Assembly (NCBI GenBank): GCA_050485905.1
Contig: JBJHCH010000007.1
Location: forward strand, 1-55,788
Direction: 5' to 3'
Source: JAWLCA01 sp050485905
GTDB lineage: Bacteria; Pseudomonadota; Alphaproteobacteria; Rhodobacterales; Rhodobacteraceae
Length of the DNA stretch: 55,788 nt
Every line of letters starts with the position of its first letter. The first letter of the stretch is position 1. Shown here piece by piece: positions 16,415-25,425 of the stretch. A program made the translations under genes and the position numbers. The notes beneath the pieces are model-generated. The model was not told the DNA's origin. It saw nothing but the letters and a program-made list of their open reading frames with translations, and did not search any database.

Positions 16415-16500
16415 GGTTTGGGCAAGTTGCCCAAAAAATCAAGCCATTGAAATCGCTGGATTTCGCATTTTCTGTTAACCTGCCCTTAACCGTCTGGCAC
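16415..16500 (+). repeat. Dispersed hairpin element, copy A
   Basis: 86 bases: TTTGGGCAAGTTGCCCAAA hairpin (16417-16435), AAATCAAG, CATTGAAATCGCT, ATTTCGC, TTTTCTGTTAACC and CTTAACCG. About 87% identical to copy B in inverted orientation at 49399-49483. It starts one base after the ABC-F stop and ends 20 bases before the convergent DUF2478 stop. It contains TTAA-N7-TTAAC (16475-16490), a match to the CtrA consensus. Confidence 0.9.
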
Positions 16501-16520
16501 GGTCTTGCGCCCCGCGACGA

Positions 16521-17033
16521 TCAGGCGGCCTGTGCCGCCAGCGCCTTGCGGCACCAGTCCACCACCGCGGCCAGATCGGCGGGCAGCGGCTCTGCCAGCC
16601 CCTCGACAAAGCCGGCAAAGGCGTCGGCGTTCAGCCGGTTCACGCCCACCAGCACCGGCAGGCCCCGGTCCAGCGCATCGGCGATCACCGGGGCAAGGCC
16701 GCGGCCCTCTGCCTCTTGCTTGCCGAACTTGTTGATCACCAGCATCTCTGCCCCGTCCAGCCGCGCGGTCACCGCCACCACCGCGGTTTCCAGCGCCCCG
16801 GCATCCAGCCGGCAGCCGCGCGAGGCTGCGCCCAGATCCTGACTGATGCGAAAGCTCGGCCCGTCGGGCAGCACGCGCAGGTCCATGTCGCATTTGCCGC
16901 GGTCGCAGTTTTCGGAATTGGTCTGAACCGTGCCGGCAAGGCGCAGGCCCGCCCCTTCCAGCCGGGCCACGACCTCGGCCAGAAAGCGGTCGGTTTCGCC
17001 CCGTCCGGGCAGGTTCACATATCCCAGTCGCAT
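16521..17033 (-). CDS. DUF2478 protein
   Basis: 170 residues reading MRLGYVNLPGRGETDRFLAE, with QTNSENCDRGKCDMDLRVLP and a middle section EMLVINKFGKQEAEGRGL. I recognise this as DUF2478, small nucleotide-binding-like proteins often encoded near molybdate transport genes. Two close Cys (CDRGKC) and a conserved NKFGKQE may form the active region. No molybdate gene is seen here. Transcribed toward ABC-F; the gap holds repeat copy A. Confidence 0.8.
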   Translation of the reverse strand: MRLGYVNLPGRGETDRFLAEVVARLEGAGLRLAGTVQTNSENCDRGKCDMDLRVLPDGPSFRISQDLGAASRGCRLDAGALETAVVAVTARLDGAEMLVINKFGKQEAEGRGLAPVIADALDRGLPVLVGVNRLNADAFAGFVEGLAEPLPADLAAVVDWCRKALAAQAA

Positions 17034-17116
17034 CTGCGCAGCCCCCCTGATCCGCCCGGCCGGTAACCATAGCCCCGGCGCGGCGACCCGTCACATATCA
17101 AACCGTGGGGCGGGCG

Positions 17117-18502
17117 TCACCCGCCAAGCAGATAACTGGGCAACCACAGAACCAGTTGCGGAAAGGCGAGGCACAACCCCAGACCGGCAAGCTGCAGCAT
17201 CACAAAGGGAATGATCCCGCGATAGATCTGCTGGATCTTCACCTCGGGCGGGGCCACGCCCTTCATGTAGAACAGCGCGAAACCGAAGGGCGGCGTCAGG
17301 AAACTGGTCTGCAGGTTCACCGCCGCCAATATCAGGAACCAGATGATGATGGGCTGGGAAATGCCGCCCCAGGCCCCGACATGGCCGCCGAAATCCAGCA
17401 GCGCGACGATGGGCGCAAAGATCGGCATGACGATCAGCGTGATCTCGATCCAGTCGAAGAAGAAGCCCAGCAGGAAGATCATCCCCATCAGCACGAACAT
17501 GATCGACCACGGGCCGACGCCGGTTTCGCGGATGAAATCGACGATGATCCGCTCTCCGCCGATCGACTTGAACACAAAGGCGAATGCCGTGGCGCCGACG
17601 AAGATGCCGAAGAGCATCCCCCCGGTCAGGGCCGAGCGTTTGCAGACATCGAGGAAATTCGCCCATGTCAGTTGCCGGTTGAAGGCCGCGAGCAGGATGG
17701 AGCCGAAGGCGCCAACGCCCGCCGCCTCGGTGGGCGTGGCGAAGCCGGCAAAGATCGAGCCCAGCACGCAGACGATCAGAAAGATCGGCGGGATGAAGCT
17801 GCGAAAGATCATCGCCCAGAATTCGCCCCGCGTCGCCGGCCCCATGTCGGCATCCATCGGCGGGGCCAACTGCGGGCGCAGCCGGCACAGGACCAGCAGG
17901 AAGACCGCGTAGAGAACCGCGAGCAGCAGCCCCGGCACGATGGCGGCGATGAAGACGGTGCCGACCGGCACGCTGAGCAGGTCGGACATGATCACCAGCA
18001 TGATCGACGGCGGGATCAGGATGCCCAAAGTGCCCGAGGACGCGATGGTGCCGGTGGCCAGCGGCACCGAGTAGTTCGCCTTCATCATCACCGGCAGGGC
18101 CATCAGCGTGATCATGACGACCGAGGCGCCGATGATGCCGGTCGTCGCCGCCATGATCGTGCCCATCAGCGTGACCGACAGCGCCAGCCCCCCCGGCACC
18201 CGGCGCAGCATCACCTGCAGCGCGTAAAGCAGATCCCGCGCGGCACCGGATTTTTCCAGCATCGTGCCCATGAAGGTGAACATCGGGATCGCCACCAGCA
18301 CGAGGTTTTCCATCGTGCCGCCGTAGATGCGCAGCGGGATGAGCGTGAGCTGGTTCAGCCGGAAGGTGCCCGCCAGATCGCCCAGCACCGCGAATCCCAG
18401 CGCCACGCCGCCCAGCACAAAGGCGACCGGGTAGCCGGTGAACAGCAGCACCGCCAGGGCGGCGAACATGAAGAGCGGCATGAACTCGATGAAGAACGCC
18501 AT
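17117..18502 (-). CDS. dctM: TRAP transporter large permease (DctM family)
   Basis: 461 residues, about 12 membrane segments, 4-TM start MAFFIEFMPLFMFAALAVLLF and conserved signatures (IPMFTFMGTMLEKSG, GLALSVTLMGTIMAATTGIIGASVV, SGTLGILIPPSIMLVIM). The large subunit drives sodium-coupled uptake of an organic acid delivered by the binding protein. Start is ATG 18502 with AGGGGA upstream. Last gene of a dctP-dctQ-dctM operon. Confidence 0.96.
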   Translation of the reverse strand: MAFFIEFMPLFMFAALAVLLFTGYPVAFVLGGVALGFAVLGDLAGTFRLNQLTLIPLRIYGGTMENLVLVAIPMFTFMGTMLEKSGAARDLLYALQVMLRRVPGGLALSVTLMGTIMAATTGIIGASVVMITLMALPVMMKANYSVPLATGTIASSGTLGILIPPSIMLVIMSDLLSVPVGTVFIAAIVPGLLLAVLYAVFLLVLCRLRPQLAPPMDADMGPATRGEFWAMIFRSFIPPIFLIVCVLGSIFAGFATPTEAAGVGAFGSILLAAFNRQLTWANFLDVCKRSALTGGMLFGIFVGATAFAFVFKSIGGERIIVDFIRETGVGPWSIMFVLMGMIFLLGFFFDWIEITLIVMPIFAPIVALLDFGGHVGAWGGISQPIIIWFLILAAVNLQTSFLTPPFGFALFYMKGVAPPEVKIQQIYRGIIPFVMLQLAGLGLCLAFPQLVLWLPSYLLGG

Positions 18503-18519
18503 CTGCAATCTGTCCCCTG

Positions 18520-19557
18520 TCAGGCTTCTTTTTCTACGGTTTTCATCGGCACCGGCATCGCGTGGCTGCCCGCGTAATAGCCCGATGCCTCGCGCAGGTG
18601 CGGCGGGCCGAACAGATAGACCCAGCAGCGCAGCGCGACTGAAAAGCCCGCCAGCGCGATCAGCGTGAAGCCCAGCGGCAGGAAGCTCTTGATGATGAAG
18701 CGGTGGTTCAGCCCGGTCTGCGCGGCGGAACTTTCACCGATGTAATAGGAGCGCAGCGCATTCTCGGTGCCGTACTGCATGATGACATAGCAATAGGGCA
18801 CCATGAACAGCACGCAGCCCAGCAGTTCCACCCAGACGCGGGTGCGCGGGCGCATCGTGTCGCGCACCAGTTCGATGCGCACATGGGCGTCCTTTATATA
18901 GGCGTAGCCGAGGCAGAGCAGGAAGAGCGCGGCATGCAGGTGCCATTCCATTTCCTGCACGCGGGTGGCGCTGAACATTCGATACCAGTCAGTGCGGGTG
19001 AACTGGGGATTGATGCCAAGATATTGCCGCTGCACCACGTCATACATGATGGTGAAGATCATCGCGATGAAGAGCGTCGAGGCCGCGAGAATGCCGATGC
19101 GGGTGCAGAACAGCGCGAGCCCGTCGCTGGCATCGAGCAGGTTCTGGTGCAGGTTCAGCCGGCCGCGCGCCATGCCATAGGCAAAGGCACCCAGCGCAAG
19201 CGCGGTCATCGCCACCATCAGCCACAGCGAATACGGCGCCAGCGCATCGTAATAGGCGAGCAGCGCCTCCGCCTCCTCGTCGCCGCGGCCGGCCTGACGG
19301 CGCAGGCCGTTGGCCTGCTGCGTGGTGATCGAGAACGGCGCCGCGATCATGATGGCGAACCAGCCCAAGAGGCTGGCAGCCGCGAACCAGCCGGGGCGGC
19401 TTTTCAGCAGCGCCGCCCCGGCCAGCCCGACCAGAACCACGCCGAGGGCGTAGAGCAGTTCGAAGGAATCGAACGGCAGGACGGCCAGCCAGAAGGCGGC
19501 CACGATCGTCACGATCGACAGGGCCGTTCCCACGGCATCGCGCAACGCCATAGTCAT
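18520..19557 (-). CDS. dctQ: TRAP transporter small permease (DctQ), long form
   Basis: 345 residues from ATG 19557 after GGGAG. Classic DctQ proteins are about 160-230 residues. Here the C-terminal half carries the family core (YDVVQRQYLG, QEMEWHLHAALFLL, VRIELVRDTM) and the first ~140 residues add about four further membrane segments. This larger form is typical of the TRAP group associated with mannitol/chloroaromatic or keto-acid type systems; substrate is not certain. Seventeen bases separate it from dctM. Confidence 0.9.
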   Translation of the reverse strand: MTMALRDAVGTALSIVTIVAAFWLAVLPFDSFELLYALGVVLVGLAGAALLKSRPGWFAAASLLGWFAIMIAAPFSITTQQANGLRRQAGRGDEEAEALLAYYDALAPYSLWLMVAMTALALGAFAYGMARGRLNLHQNLLDASDGLALFCTRIGILAASTLFIAMIFTIMYDVVQRQYLGINPQFTRTDWYRMFSATRVQEMEWHLHAALFLLCLGYAYIKDAHVRIELVRDTMRPRTRVWVELLGCVLFMVPYCYVIMQYGTENALRSYYIGESSAAQTGLNHRFIIKSFLPLGFTLIALAGFSVALRCWVYLFGPPHLREASGYYAGSHAMPVPMKTVEKEA

Positions 19558-19581
19558 CACTCACTCCCGGCAAACATTGCT

Positions 19582-19603
19582 GCGGCCCGCCGAAGCGGGC
19601 CGC
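19582..19603 (-). other. cUUCGg-capped hairpin between dctP and dctQ
   Basis: On the minus strand GCGGCCCGC-TTCG-GCGGGCCGC: perfect 9-bp stem closed by an extra-stable UUCG tetraloop with C-G closing pair. No U-tract. It lies within the operon just after dctP, fitting an mRNA 3'-end stabiliser that lets the binding protein be made in excess over the permeases. Confidence 0.8.
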
Positions 19604-19625
19604 GGGTCTTGGGCGGCGCCGGGCG

Positions 19626-20660
19626 TCAGCGCAGGTAGCCGAGCTCACCCCACCGGCGATAGTTCTCGCGGAAGGTGGCGTAGCTTTCGTAGGTGCGGGC
19701 GAAATCCGCATCCGCCGCCGATTCTTCCTCGACCACTTCCAGCCAGGCGGCTTCCAGCGCCTCGAGGATCTCGTCGGAATAGGTGTGCAGCGTCACGCCG
19801 TTTTCCTCAAGCTGCGCCAGCGCATCGAACTGCAGCGCCTCGCCCTCGGCCAGGCCGTAGGTGATGGAGGCGTCGCAGACCGTCTCGATCTTGAACTGCG
19901 TGCTCTCGTCCAGGCTTTCCCACAGGTCGAGGTTGATCATCAGATCGAACAGCGTCGCCTGCTGGTGCCAGCCGGGGAAATAGTAGTGGCTGGCGACCTG
20001 ATAGAAGCCGAGGTTGAGGTCGATCGCGGGCATCGAGAATTCGGTCGCGTCGATCGTGCCAAGCTCAAGTGCGGGGAAGATGTCGCCGCCCGCCAGAAGC
20101 TGGGTCGAGGTGCCCATCTTCTCCATCACCTTGGCGCCAAGGCCGAAGAAGCGCATGGTCAGGCCCTGGAAATCCTCGGGCGAGTTGATCGGCTCGCGGA
20201 ACCAGCCGGCGGCCTCGGGCGCGATGATGCCGCAGTGGATCGCGTGGATGTTGTGCGGCTCATACAGTTCTTCCAGCAGTTCCTTGCCGCCGCCGAACTT
20301 CACCCAGGCCAGGTATTCGCCCGCCTGCGGGCCAAAGGGCACCGCCGCCAGAAGCTGAAGCGCGGGCACCCGGCCGGCCCAGTAGCCCGGCGTCGACCAG
20401 CCGGCCTCGACCGCGCCGGTGCCGACGGCGTCGAACACTTCCAGCGCCGGCACGATGGCGCCCGGCTCCTGGAAGACCATGTTGATCTCGCCGTCCGTGA
20501 TCCTGGTCACCTGTTCCGCGATGCGGATGCCCAGCGTGCCAAGCTGCGTCAGCGACCCCGGATAGGTGGATTGCAGGTTCCACGTCTCCTGGGCGCCGGC
20601 CACGCCGCCGGTCAGTGCAATTCCGACGGATGCCGCCGTGCAAAGCAGGGTTTTTCTCAT
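19626..20660 (-). CDS. dctP: TRAP transporter substrate-binding protein (DctP family)
   Basis: 344 residues from ATG 20660 with GGGAGG ahead. Signal peptide MRKTLLCTAASVGIALTGG-VAGA before QETWNLQ. DctP fold markers: GEINMVFQEPGAIVPALEVFDAVGTGAVEAG, GWFREPINSPEDFQGLTMR and GGDIFPALELGTIDATEFSMP; the conserved substrate-gripping Arg lies in the MRFFGLG region. It resembles the keto-acid/mannitol-chloroaromatic subgroup; substrate not set. First gene of the operon. Confidence 0.93.
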   Translation of the reverse strand: MRKTLLCTAASVGIALTGGVAGAQETWNLQSTYPGSLTQLGTLGIRIAEQVTRITDGEINMVFQEPGAIVPALEVFDAVGTGAVEAGWSTPGYWAGRVPALQLLAAVPFGPQAGEYLAWVKFGGGKELLEELYEPHNIHAIHCGIIAPEAAGWFREPINSPEDFQGLTMRFFGLGAKVMEKMGTSTQLLAGGDIFPALELGTIDATEFSMPAIDLNLGFYQVASHYYFPGWHQQATLFDLMINLDLWESLDESTQFKIETVCDASITYGLAEGEALQFDALAQLEENGVTLHTYSDEILEALEAAWLEVVEEESAADADFARTYESYATFRENYRRWGELGYLR

Positions 20661-21029
20661 TGGTAGCCTCCCGATTGTTTTCGCATCTCGCCGACTTCTG
20701 CGGCGTAGCAGGCCGGACTTTGGCAGGTTCACGGCGCTCGCGGTAGACTTTTCTTACAGAATTACCCGGTTCCGGCGCAAAAAAGTTTCTTATATTGATG
20801 CACAAGTGAAATGATCGTGCGCTCCGGCCTTGAAGTCGGTAAGATTTCCTGACCAATTCGCGGGTGGGGCACGAATGGGTCAGATGCGCAAATCGCAGGC
20901 GATTCCGATGCCGTTTGCGGGCCGGGACGGCCCCATGCTTGATTAGCACCGGCTGCTTGCCTACTCTGACAAGAAGGGCCGGCGGGTGGCCCGGCCCGTG
21001 TGGCGCAGGTTCAGGGGGGAAAAGAAGGG
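20661..21029. promoter_or_regulatory. Divergent intergenic region between TRAP operon and AI-2E permease gene
   Basis: About 370 bases without a convincing gene. The middle (20740-20830) is clearly AT-richer than its surroundings and should hold the TRAP operon promoter. I could not fix a convincing -35/-10 pair on either strand. Purine-rich GGGGGGAAAAGAAGGG precedes the 21030 start. Confidence 0.4.
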
Positions 21030-22262
21030 ATGATCTCCGAGGAAAAGCGCGATCCCGCGCCCTCGCTGCGCATGGCCGCAGGCGAGCGTCTTCGGATTCA
21101 GAACATCCTGCTGGGCATCATCGCCTTTGCGATCATCCTGTTCCTGCTGGTGCAGGCGCGGTTCCTGCTGATCTCTCTCGCCATTGCGATCATCCTGTTC
21201 TCGCTGACGTCAGATGCGATCAATTCCATCGCGCGGCTGCGCATCGGGTCGGTCCGGATCACCAACTGGGTGGCCAGCGTGGCGGCGGTGCTGCTGATCT
21301 CTACCGCGCTGCTGACGCTGTCTGGCGTGGTGCTGAGCCAGATCAACACGGTGCTGACGACGACGCTGGCCTATGCCGACCGGGCGCTGCCCGCGATTGC
21401 CGAACTGTTCCGCTGGCTGGGCGAGGATGTGGAGGCGGCGGTGCTGACCTCGATGCGCACGATCGAGGTGTCGGGCTATCTGCGCACCGCTGCCGGGCAG
21501 GCCGGAAACATGCTGTCGGCCACGGTGCTGGTCAGCCTGTTCGTGGGATTCCTGTTCGCGGAGCGTGTCTGGTTCTCGACCAAGCTGGAACGGCTGATGG
21601 GCGACCCCGAACAGGCCGAGCGGGTGGGCAACATCATCGGGTCGATCATGCGGCGGGTGAACCACTACCTGCTGGTGAAGACAGCCGTCAGCGCCGTGAC
21701 AGGGGCGATGGTCTTTGGCGTGATGAAGGGGTTCGGGCTGGAACTGGCCGGGGCGATGGCGGTGCTGACCTTCATCTTCAACTTCATCCCCAACATCGGC
21801 TCCATCGTCGCCACGCTGCTGGTGGCGCTGGTCACCTATGTGCAGGCCGATGACCCGTCGCTGACGCTGATCGTCTTTGCCATCACGGCGGTGATCCAGT
21901 TCGTGAACGGCAACATCATCGACCCGATGCTGATGGGCAAGGCGCTGCGCCTGTCGTCATTCGGCATCATCATTTCGCTCGCCTTCTGGGGCGCGGTCTG
22001 GGGCGTTCCGGGGATGTTCCTGTCGGTGCCGATCATGGTGGCGCTGATGATCGCCTGCTCGCATATCCCGCCGCTGCGCCCCTTTGCGATCCTGCTGTCG
22101 CGCGAGGGCCTGCCGGATACCGAGGCCGACCGGCCCCGCCCGATCCCCGCCACACCGCCCGCCGCCGCCGCGCCCGCCGCCTTTCGACCGGCGGCAAAGA
22201 CCCCGCGCCGGGCCGCCGCGGCACGGGCAAACCCGGAACCCGAGGCAACGCCCGGCGAGTGA
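21030..22262 (+). CDS. AI-2E family transporter (PerM/TqsA family)
   Basis: 410 residues. ATG 21030 is preferred over an upstream GTG at 21000 for its strong ribosome site. About eight membrane segments; family signatures include FNFIPNIGSIVATLLVALV and GNIIDPMLMGKALRLSSFGIIISLAFWGAVWGVPGMFL. Members export diverse small molecules; the AI-2 link is only a family name. The C-terminal 50 residues are Ala/Pro/Arg-rich and cytoplasmic. Stands alone, ending toward the pyrimidine ABC operon terminator. Confidence 0.93.
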   Translation: MISEEKRDPAPSLRMAAGERLRIQNILLGIIAFAIILFLLVQARFLLISLAIAIILFSLTSDAINSIARLRIGSVRITNWVASVAAVLLISTALLTLSGVVLSQINTVLTTTLAYADRALPAIAELFRWLGEDVEAAVLTSMRTIEVSGYLRTAAGQAGNMLSATVLVSLFVGFLFAERVWFSTKLERLMGDPEQAERVGNIIGSIMRRVNHYLLVKTAVSAVTGAMVFGVMKGFGLELAGAMAVLTFIFNFIPNIGSIVATLLVALVTYVQADDPSLTLIVFAITAVIQFVNGNIIDPMLMGKALRLSSFGIIISLAFWGAVWGVPGMFLSVPIMVALMIACSHIPPLRPFAILLSREGLPDTEADRPRPIPATPPAAAAPAAFRPAAKTPRRAAAARANPEPEATPGE

Positions 22263-22292
22263 GGGCGCCGCAGCCCCGCCACCCCAGGCATG

Positions 22293-22323
22293 AAAAAGGG
22301 CGCGGCCCGTGCAGGCCGCGCCC
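22293..22323 (-). terminator. Intrinsic terminator of the pyrimidine ABC transporter operon
   Basis: Minus strand: GGGCGCGGCC-tgcacg-GGCCGCGCCC followed by TTTTTC. Perfect 10-bp stem, 20 bases after the binding-protein stop. Convergent AI-2E permease transcripts may also stop at this stem. Confidence 0.85.
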
Positions 22324-22343
22324 CCGTCCTTGCGTGGCGCCGA

Positions 22344-23327
22344 TCAGTCGCTCAGCGCCGCGTCGGTGATCACATGGGTCCAGGCCCCCTCTGGCTCGCG
22401 CGTGATGACCGGGTCTTCGCCCGCGGCCAGCAGCGTCGCGACCGTGCGCTCGTAGTCGGCCGGGTCCAGCGCGCCTTCGGAACCGGCGGTCAGCAGCGCG
22501 ACCTCGCCCATCATGCGGATCTGGTGCTGTTCGGTCTGCGCGCCGGTGTCATCGTATTCCAGCACGATCATCGCCGCATCCTCGGGGTTTTCCTCGGCCC
22601 ATTTCCAGCCACGCATGCTGGCACGAACGAAGCGGGTCATGCGGTCCACGAAGTCCGGATCGTCCAGCCGGTCCTCCAGCACGTAAAGCCCGTCTTCCAG
22701 CGTGGCGACGCCCTGATCCTCATACTTGAAGGTGATCAGATCGTCCTCGGAAATGCCCGCGTCGATGACCTGCCAGTATTCGTTGTAGGTCATCGTGCTG
22801 ATGCAGTCGGCCTGCCGCTGCAGCAGCGGATCGACGTTGAAGCCCTGACGCAGCACCTCGACGCCATCCTCACCGCCCTGGGTCGGGATGCCCAGCGTGC
22901 TCATCCAGCTCAGGAACGGGTATTCATTGCCAAAGAACCAGACACCCAGCGTGCGGCCGCGGAAATCCTCGGGCGATTCCACGCCGGTTTCGCGCAGGCA
23001 GGTCAGCATCATGCCAGACGACTTGAACGGCTGCGCGATGTTCACCAGCGGCAGCCCGCCCTCGCGCGCGGCCAGTGCGGCGGGCATCCATTCCACCATC
23101 ACATCGGCCCCGCCGCCCGCCAGCACCTGCGGCGGCGCGATGTCCGGCCCGCCGGGGCGGATGGTGACGTTCAGCCCCTCTTCATCGTAATAGCCGTTCT
23201 CCAGCGCCACATAATAGCCTGCAAACTGGGCCTGCGTGACCCATTTCAGCTGCAGCGTCACATCGTCGGCCTGAGCCGCGCCGGTGGTCATCCCGGCCGC
23301 CAGCGCAGCGGTCAATATCTTCCTCAT
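22344..23327 (-). CDS. ABC transporter substrate-binding protein, NMT1/THI5-like (pyrimidine uptake)
   Basis: 327 residues, signal peptide (MRKILTAALAAGMTTGAAQA) then DDVTLQLKWVTQAQFAGYYVALENGYY, the NMT1/THI5 opening. This superfamily binds pyrimidines and similar rings (HMP precursors, riboflavin, taurine relatives). Genes in the same operon (hydA, ABC partners) suggest uracil/thymine or hydantoin as ligand; that is inference. ATG 23327 with GGAGGA. Last gene of the operon, followed by a strong terminator. Confidence 0.88.
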   Translation of the reverse strand: MRKILTAALAAGMTTGAAQADDVTLQLKWVTQAQFAGYYVALENGYYDEEGLNVTIRPGGPDIAPPQVLAGGGADVMVEWMPAALAAREGGLPLVNIAQPFKSSGMMLTCLRETGVESPEDFRGRTLGVWFFGNEYPFLSWMSTLGIPTQGGEDGVEVLRQGFNVDPLLQRQADCISTMTYNEYWQVIDAGISEDDLITFKYEDQGVATLEDGLYVLEDRLDDPDFVDRMTRFVRASMRGWKWAEENPEDAAMIVLEYDDTGAQTEQHQIRMMGEVALLTAGSEGALDPADYERTVATLLAAGEDPVITREPEGAWTHVITDAALSD

Positions 23328-23356
23328 TCAGTCCTCCGTGTTGTTGGACCCGCGCT

Positions 23357-24478
23357 TCATGCGCGACCCCGTTGTGACGGGTGCCAGAAGGTCACCCATC
23401 GTTCCACAAGCGCGACGAGGCCATAGAAGGCCGACCCCGCAAGCGCCGCGACCGTAATCTCGGCCCAAACCATGTCCAGACCAAGGCGTCCCACCTCTGC
23501 CGAGATGCGAAAACCCATGCCGCGCGTAGGGGAGCCGAAGAATTCGGCAACGATAGCACCGATCAGTGCCAGCGTTGTCGAAATTTTCAGCCCATTGAAG
23601 ATGAAGGGCATCGCCGCCGGCAGGCGCAGTTTCAGCAGCGTCTGCCAGTAGCTGGCGGAATAGGTCCGCATCAGGTCGCGCTGCATCGCATCCGCCGCGC
23701 GCAGCCCCTCGACCGTGTTGACCAGCACCGGAAAGAACACCATCGCCACCACCACGGCGGCCTTGGACTGCCAGTCGAAGCCGAACCACATCACCATGAT
23801 CGGCGCGATCCCGATGATCGGCAGGGCAGCGACGAAATTGCCCACCGGCAACATGCCGCGGGTCAGGAACGGCGAGCGGTCGATCAGGATGGCGATCACG
23901 ATGGCTGCGCTGCAGCCGATGGCGTAGCCCCTCAACGCCCCCTTCACGAAGGTCTGGTGAAAGTCGATCCACAGGATATGGGTCGAGGCCGCGAAGCGCA
24001 CCGCGATGGCGGACGGGGCGGGCAGGATCACCCGCGGCACGGCCAGCGCGGTCACCACCACCTCCCACAGCCACAGAAGCGTCAGGCCAAAGACCACGGG
24101 TGCCGCCAGCCGCAGCGCCGCCCCCGCCCAGCCCGCCGCGCGTTCGGCCGCCAGCAGCGATACCAGCATCCAGGCCCCCAGCCAGACCGCGATGACGGCG
24201 GCCCAGAAGCCGCGCCCCGCCGCCCCGGAAAGCTCACGCGCCAGCGCCACCAGTTCCAGCCCCGCCAGCACCAGCGCCACGGCGATCAGCGCCAGCAGCG
24301 CCAGCCGCCGACGCGGCGCCGCAAGGCCCGGCAACCCCACGGCCACGCCAAAGATCAGCGCGCCCAGCAGCCAGACCAGCGCATCCAGACCCACCTGCCC
24401 CAGAGCCAGCGCCGCCACCACGGCCAGCGCCATCAGCCCCCGCTGCACCGCCCCCGGCCCAGCCAGCGCCCCGGTCAT
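23357..24478 (-). CDS. ABC transporter permease, long form (pyrimidine uptake, component 2)
   Basis: 373 residues. The first ~150 residues are several extra hydrophobic segments (GLMALAVVAALALGQVGLDA, LALLALIAVALVLAGLELVA, FWAAVIAVWLGAWMLVSLLA); the rest is a normal BPD permease with the coupling loop LMRTYSASYWQTLLKLRLP. ATG 24478 overlaps the stop of the first permease by four bases. In binding-protein-dependent importers of this type two permeases form a heterodimer. The N-terminal extension is unusual. Confidence 0.92.
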   Translation of the reverse strand: MTGALAGPGAVQRGLMALAVVAALALGQVGLDALVWLLGALIFGVAVGLPGLAAPRRRLALLALIAVALVLAGLELVALARELSGAAGRGFWAAVIAVWLGAWMLVSLLAAERAAGWAGAALRLAAPVVFGLTLLWLWEVVVTALAVPRVILPAPSAIAVRFAASTHILWIDFHQTFVKGALRGYAIGCSAAIVIAILIDRSPFLTRGMLPVGNFVAALPIIGIAPIMVMWFGFDWQSKAAVVVAMVFFPVLVNTVEGLRAADAMQRDLMRTYSASYWQTLLKLRLPAAMPFIFNGLKISTTLALIGAIVAEFFGSPTRGMGFRISAEVGRLGLDMVWAEITVAALAGSAFYGLVALVERWVTFWHPSQRGRA

Positions 24479-25419
24479 TGCGCCATCCCCATGCGCCGCA
24501 GCGTCATCCGCTGGATCAGCCCGATCAGCCCGACCATCAGCCCGGCCAGCACCGCCGCCCCGATCAGCGCCGACCAGATCTGTACCGTCTGCCCGTAATA
24601 GCTGCCCGCCAGCAGCCGCGCGCCCAGGCCAGCCACCGCCCCGGTCGGCAACTCGCCCACGATGGCACCGACCAGGCTGGCCGCGATTCCCACCTTCAGC
24701 GAGGCGAAGAGATAGGGCATCGACGACGGCCAGCGCAGCTTCCAGAACGCCTGTGCCCCGCTGGCATTGTAGGTGCGCAGCAGGTCCAGCTGCATGTGAT
24801 CGGGCGCCCGCAGCCCCTTCACCATGCCGACGACGACCGGAAAGAACGACAGATAGGCCGAGATCATCGCCTTCGGCAGCAGCCCCGTCACCCCGACCGA
24901 GTTCAGCACGACGATGATCATCGGTGCGATGGCCAGGATCGGGATGGTCTGGCTGGCAATCGCCCAGGGCATCACGCTGGCATCCATCGCCCGGTTGTGC
25001 ACGATCCCCACCGCCAGCAGGATGCCGGCCACGGTGCCGATGGCAAAGCCCAGCAGCGTGGCCGACATCGTGACCCAACCGTGATAGATCAGGCTGCGGT
25101 TCGACAGCGTGCCCGACTGAACCACCCCGCGGCGGGAATAGAGCTCCTCCACCACCGTCGAATTCCAGATCTCCACCGCCACCTGATGCGGCGCGGGCAG
25201 GCGCGGCCGGTCCTGCCGCATCGCATCCGCCGCCACCTCGGCGAACGTCACCTCGACGCCCGCCCGCGCGGCCTGATCGCGCGTCCATTGCGCGTTCAGC
25301 ACCACGGCAAAGGCATACCACAGCGCCACGATCACGCCGACGATCACCAGCACCGGGCCGAGGTTACGCAAGGCCGCCCCCCGTTGCGGAAACCGCCGGG
25401 CAGCGAACGGCAGTGCCAT
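24475..25419 (-). CDS. ABC transporter permease (pyrimidine uptake, component 1)
   Basis: 314 residues, BPD_transp_1 family: N-terminal TM (VLVIVGVIVALWYAFAVVL), a periplasmic loop of about 80 residues, then five TMs with the ATPase-coupling loop LLRTYNASGAQAFWKLRWP. ATG 25419 lacks a purine-rich ribosome site; the place where it should be is taken by 11-base tandem repeats. Upstream ATPase gene is 53 bases away. Confidence 0.92.
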   Translation of the reverse strand: MALPFAARRFPQRGAALRNLGPVLVIVGVIVALWYAFAVVLNAQWTRDQAARAGVEVTFAEVAADAMRQDRPRLPAPHQVAVEIWNSTVVEELYSRRGVVQSGTLSNRSLIYHGWVTMSATLLGFAIGTVAGILLAVGIVHNRAMDASVMPWAIASQTIPILAIAPMIIVVLNSVGVTGLLPKAMISAYLSFFPVVVGMVKGLRAPDHMQLDLLRTYNASGAQAFWKLRWPSSMPYLFASLKVGIAASLVGAIVGELPTGAVAGLGARLLAGSYYGQTVQIWSALIGAAVLAGLMVGLIGLIQRMTLRRMGMAQ

Positions 25420-25425
25420 ACGGAT

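Noticed and set aside
16415..16500. Repeat copy A as a simple Rho-independent terminator of the ABC-F gene
   Set aside because: The hairpin is followed by As on the coding strand, not Ts, and homology extends 60 bases beyond the hairpin.
17105..18577. Plus-strand 490-codon open frame opposite dctM
   Set aside because: Gln/His/Asp/Arg-rich antisense shadow without domains.
24478..25321. Minus-strand open frame continuous with the long permease
   Set aside because: Reads Gly/Arg/Asp-rich low-complexity sequence and overlaps the first permease in another frame; the real start is ATG 24478.
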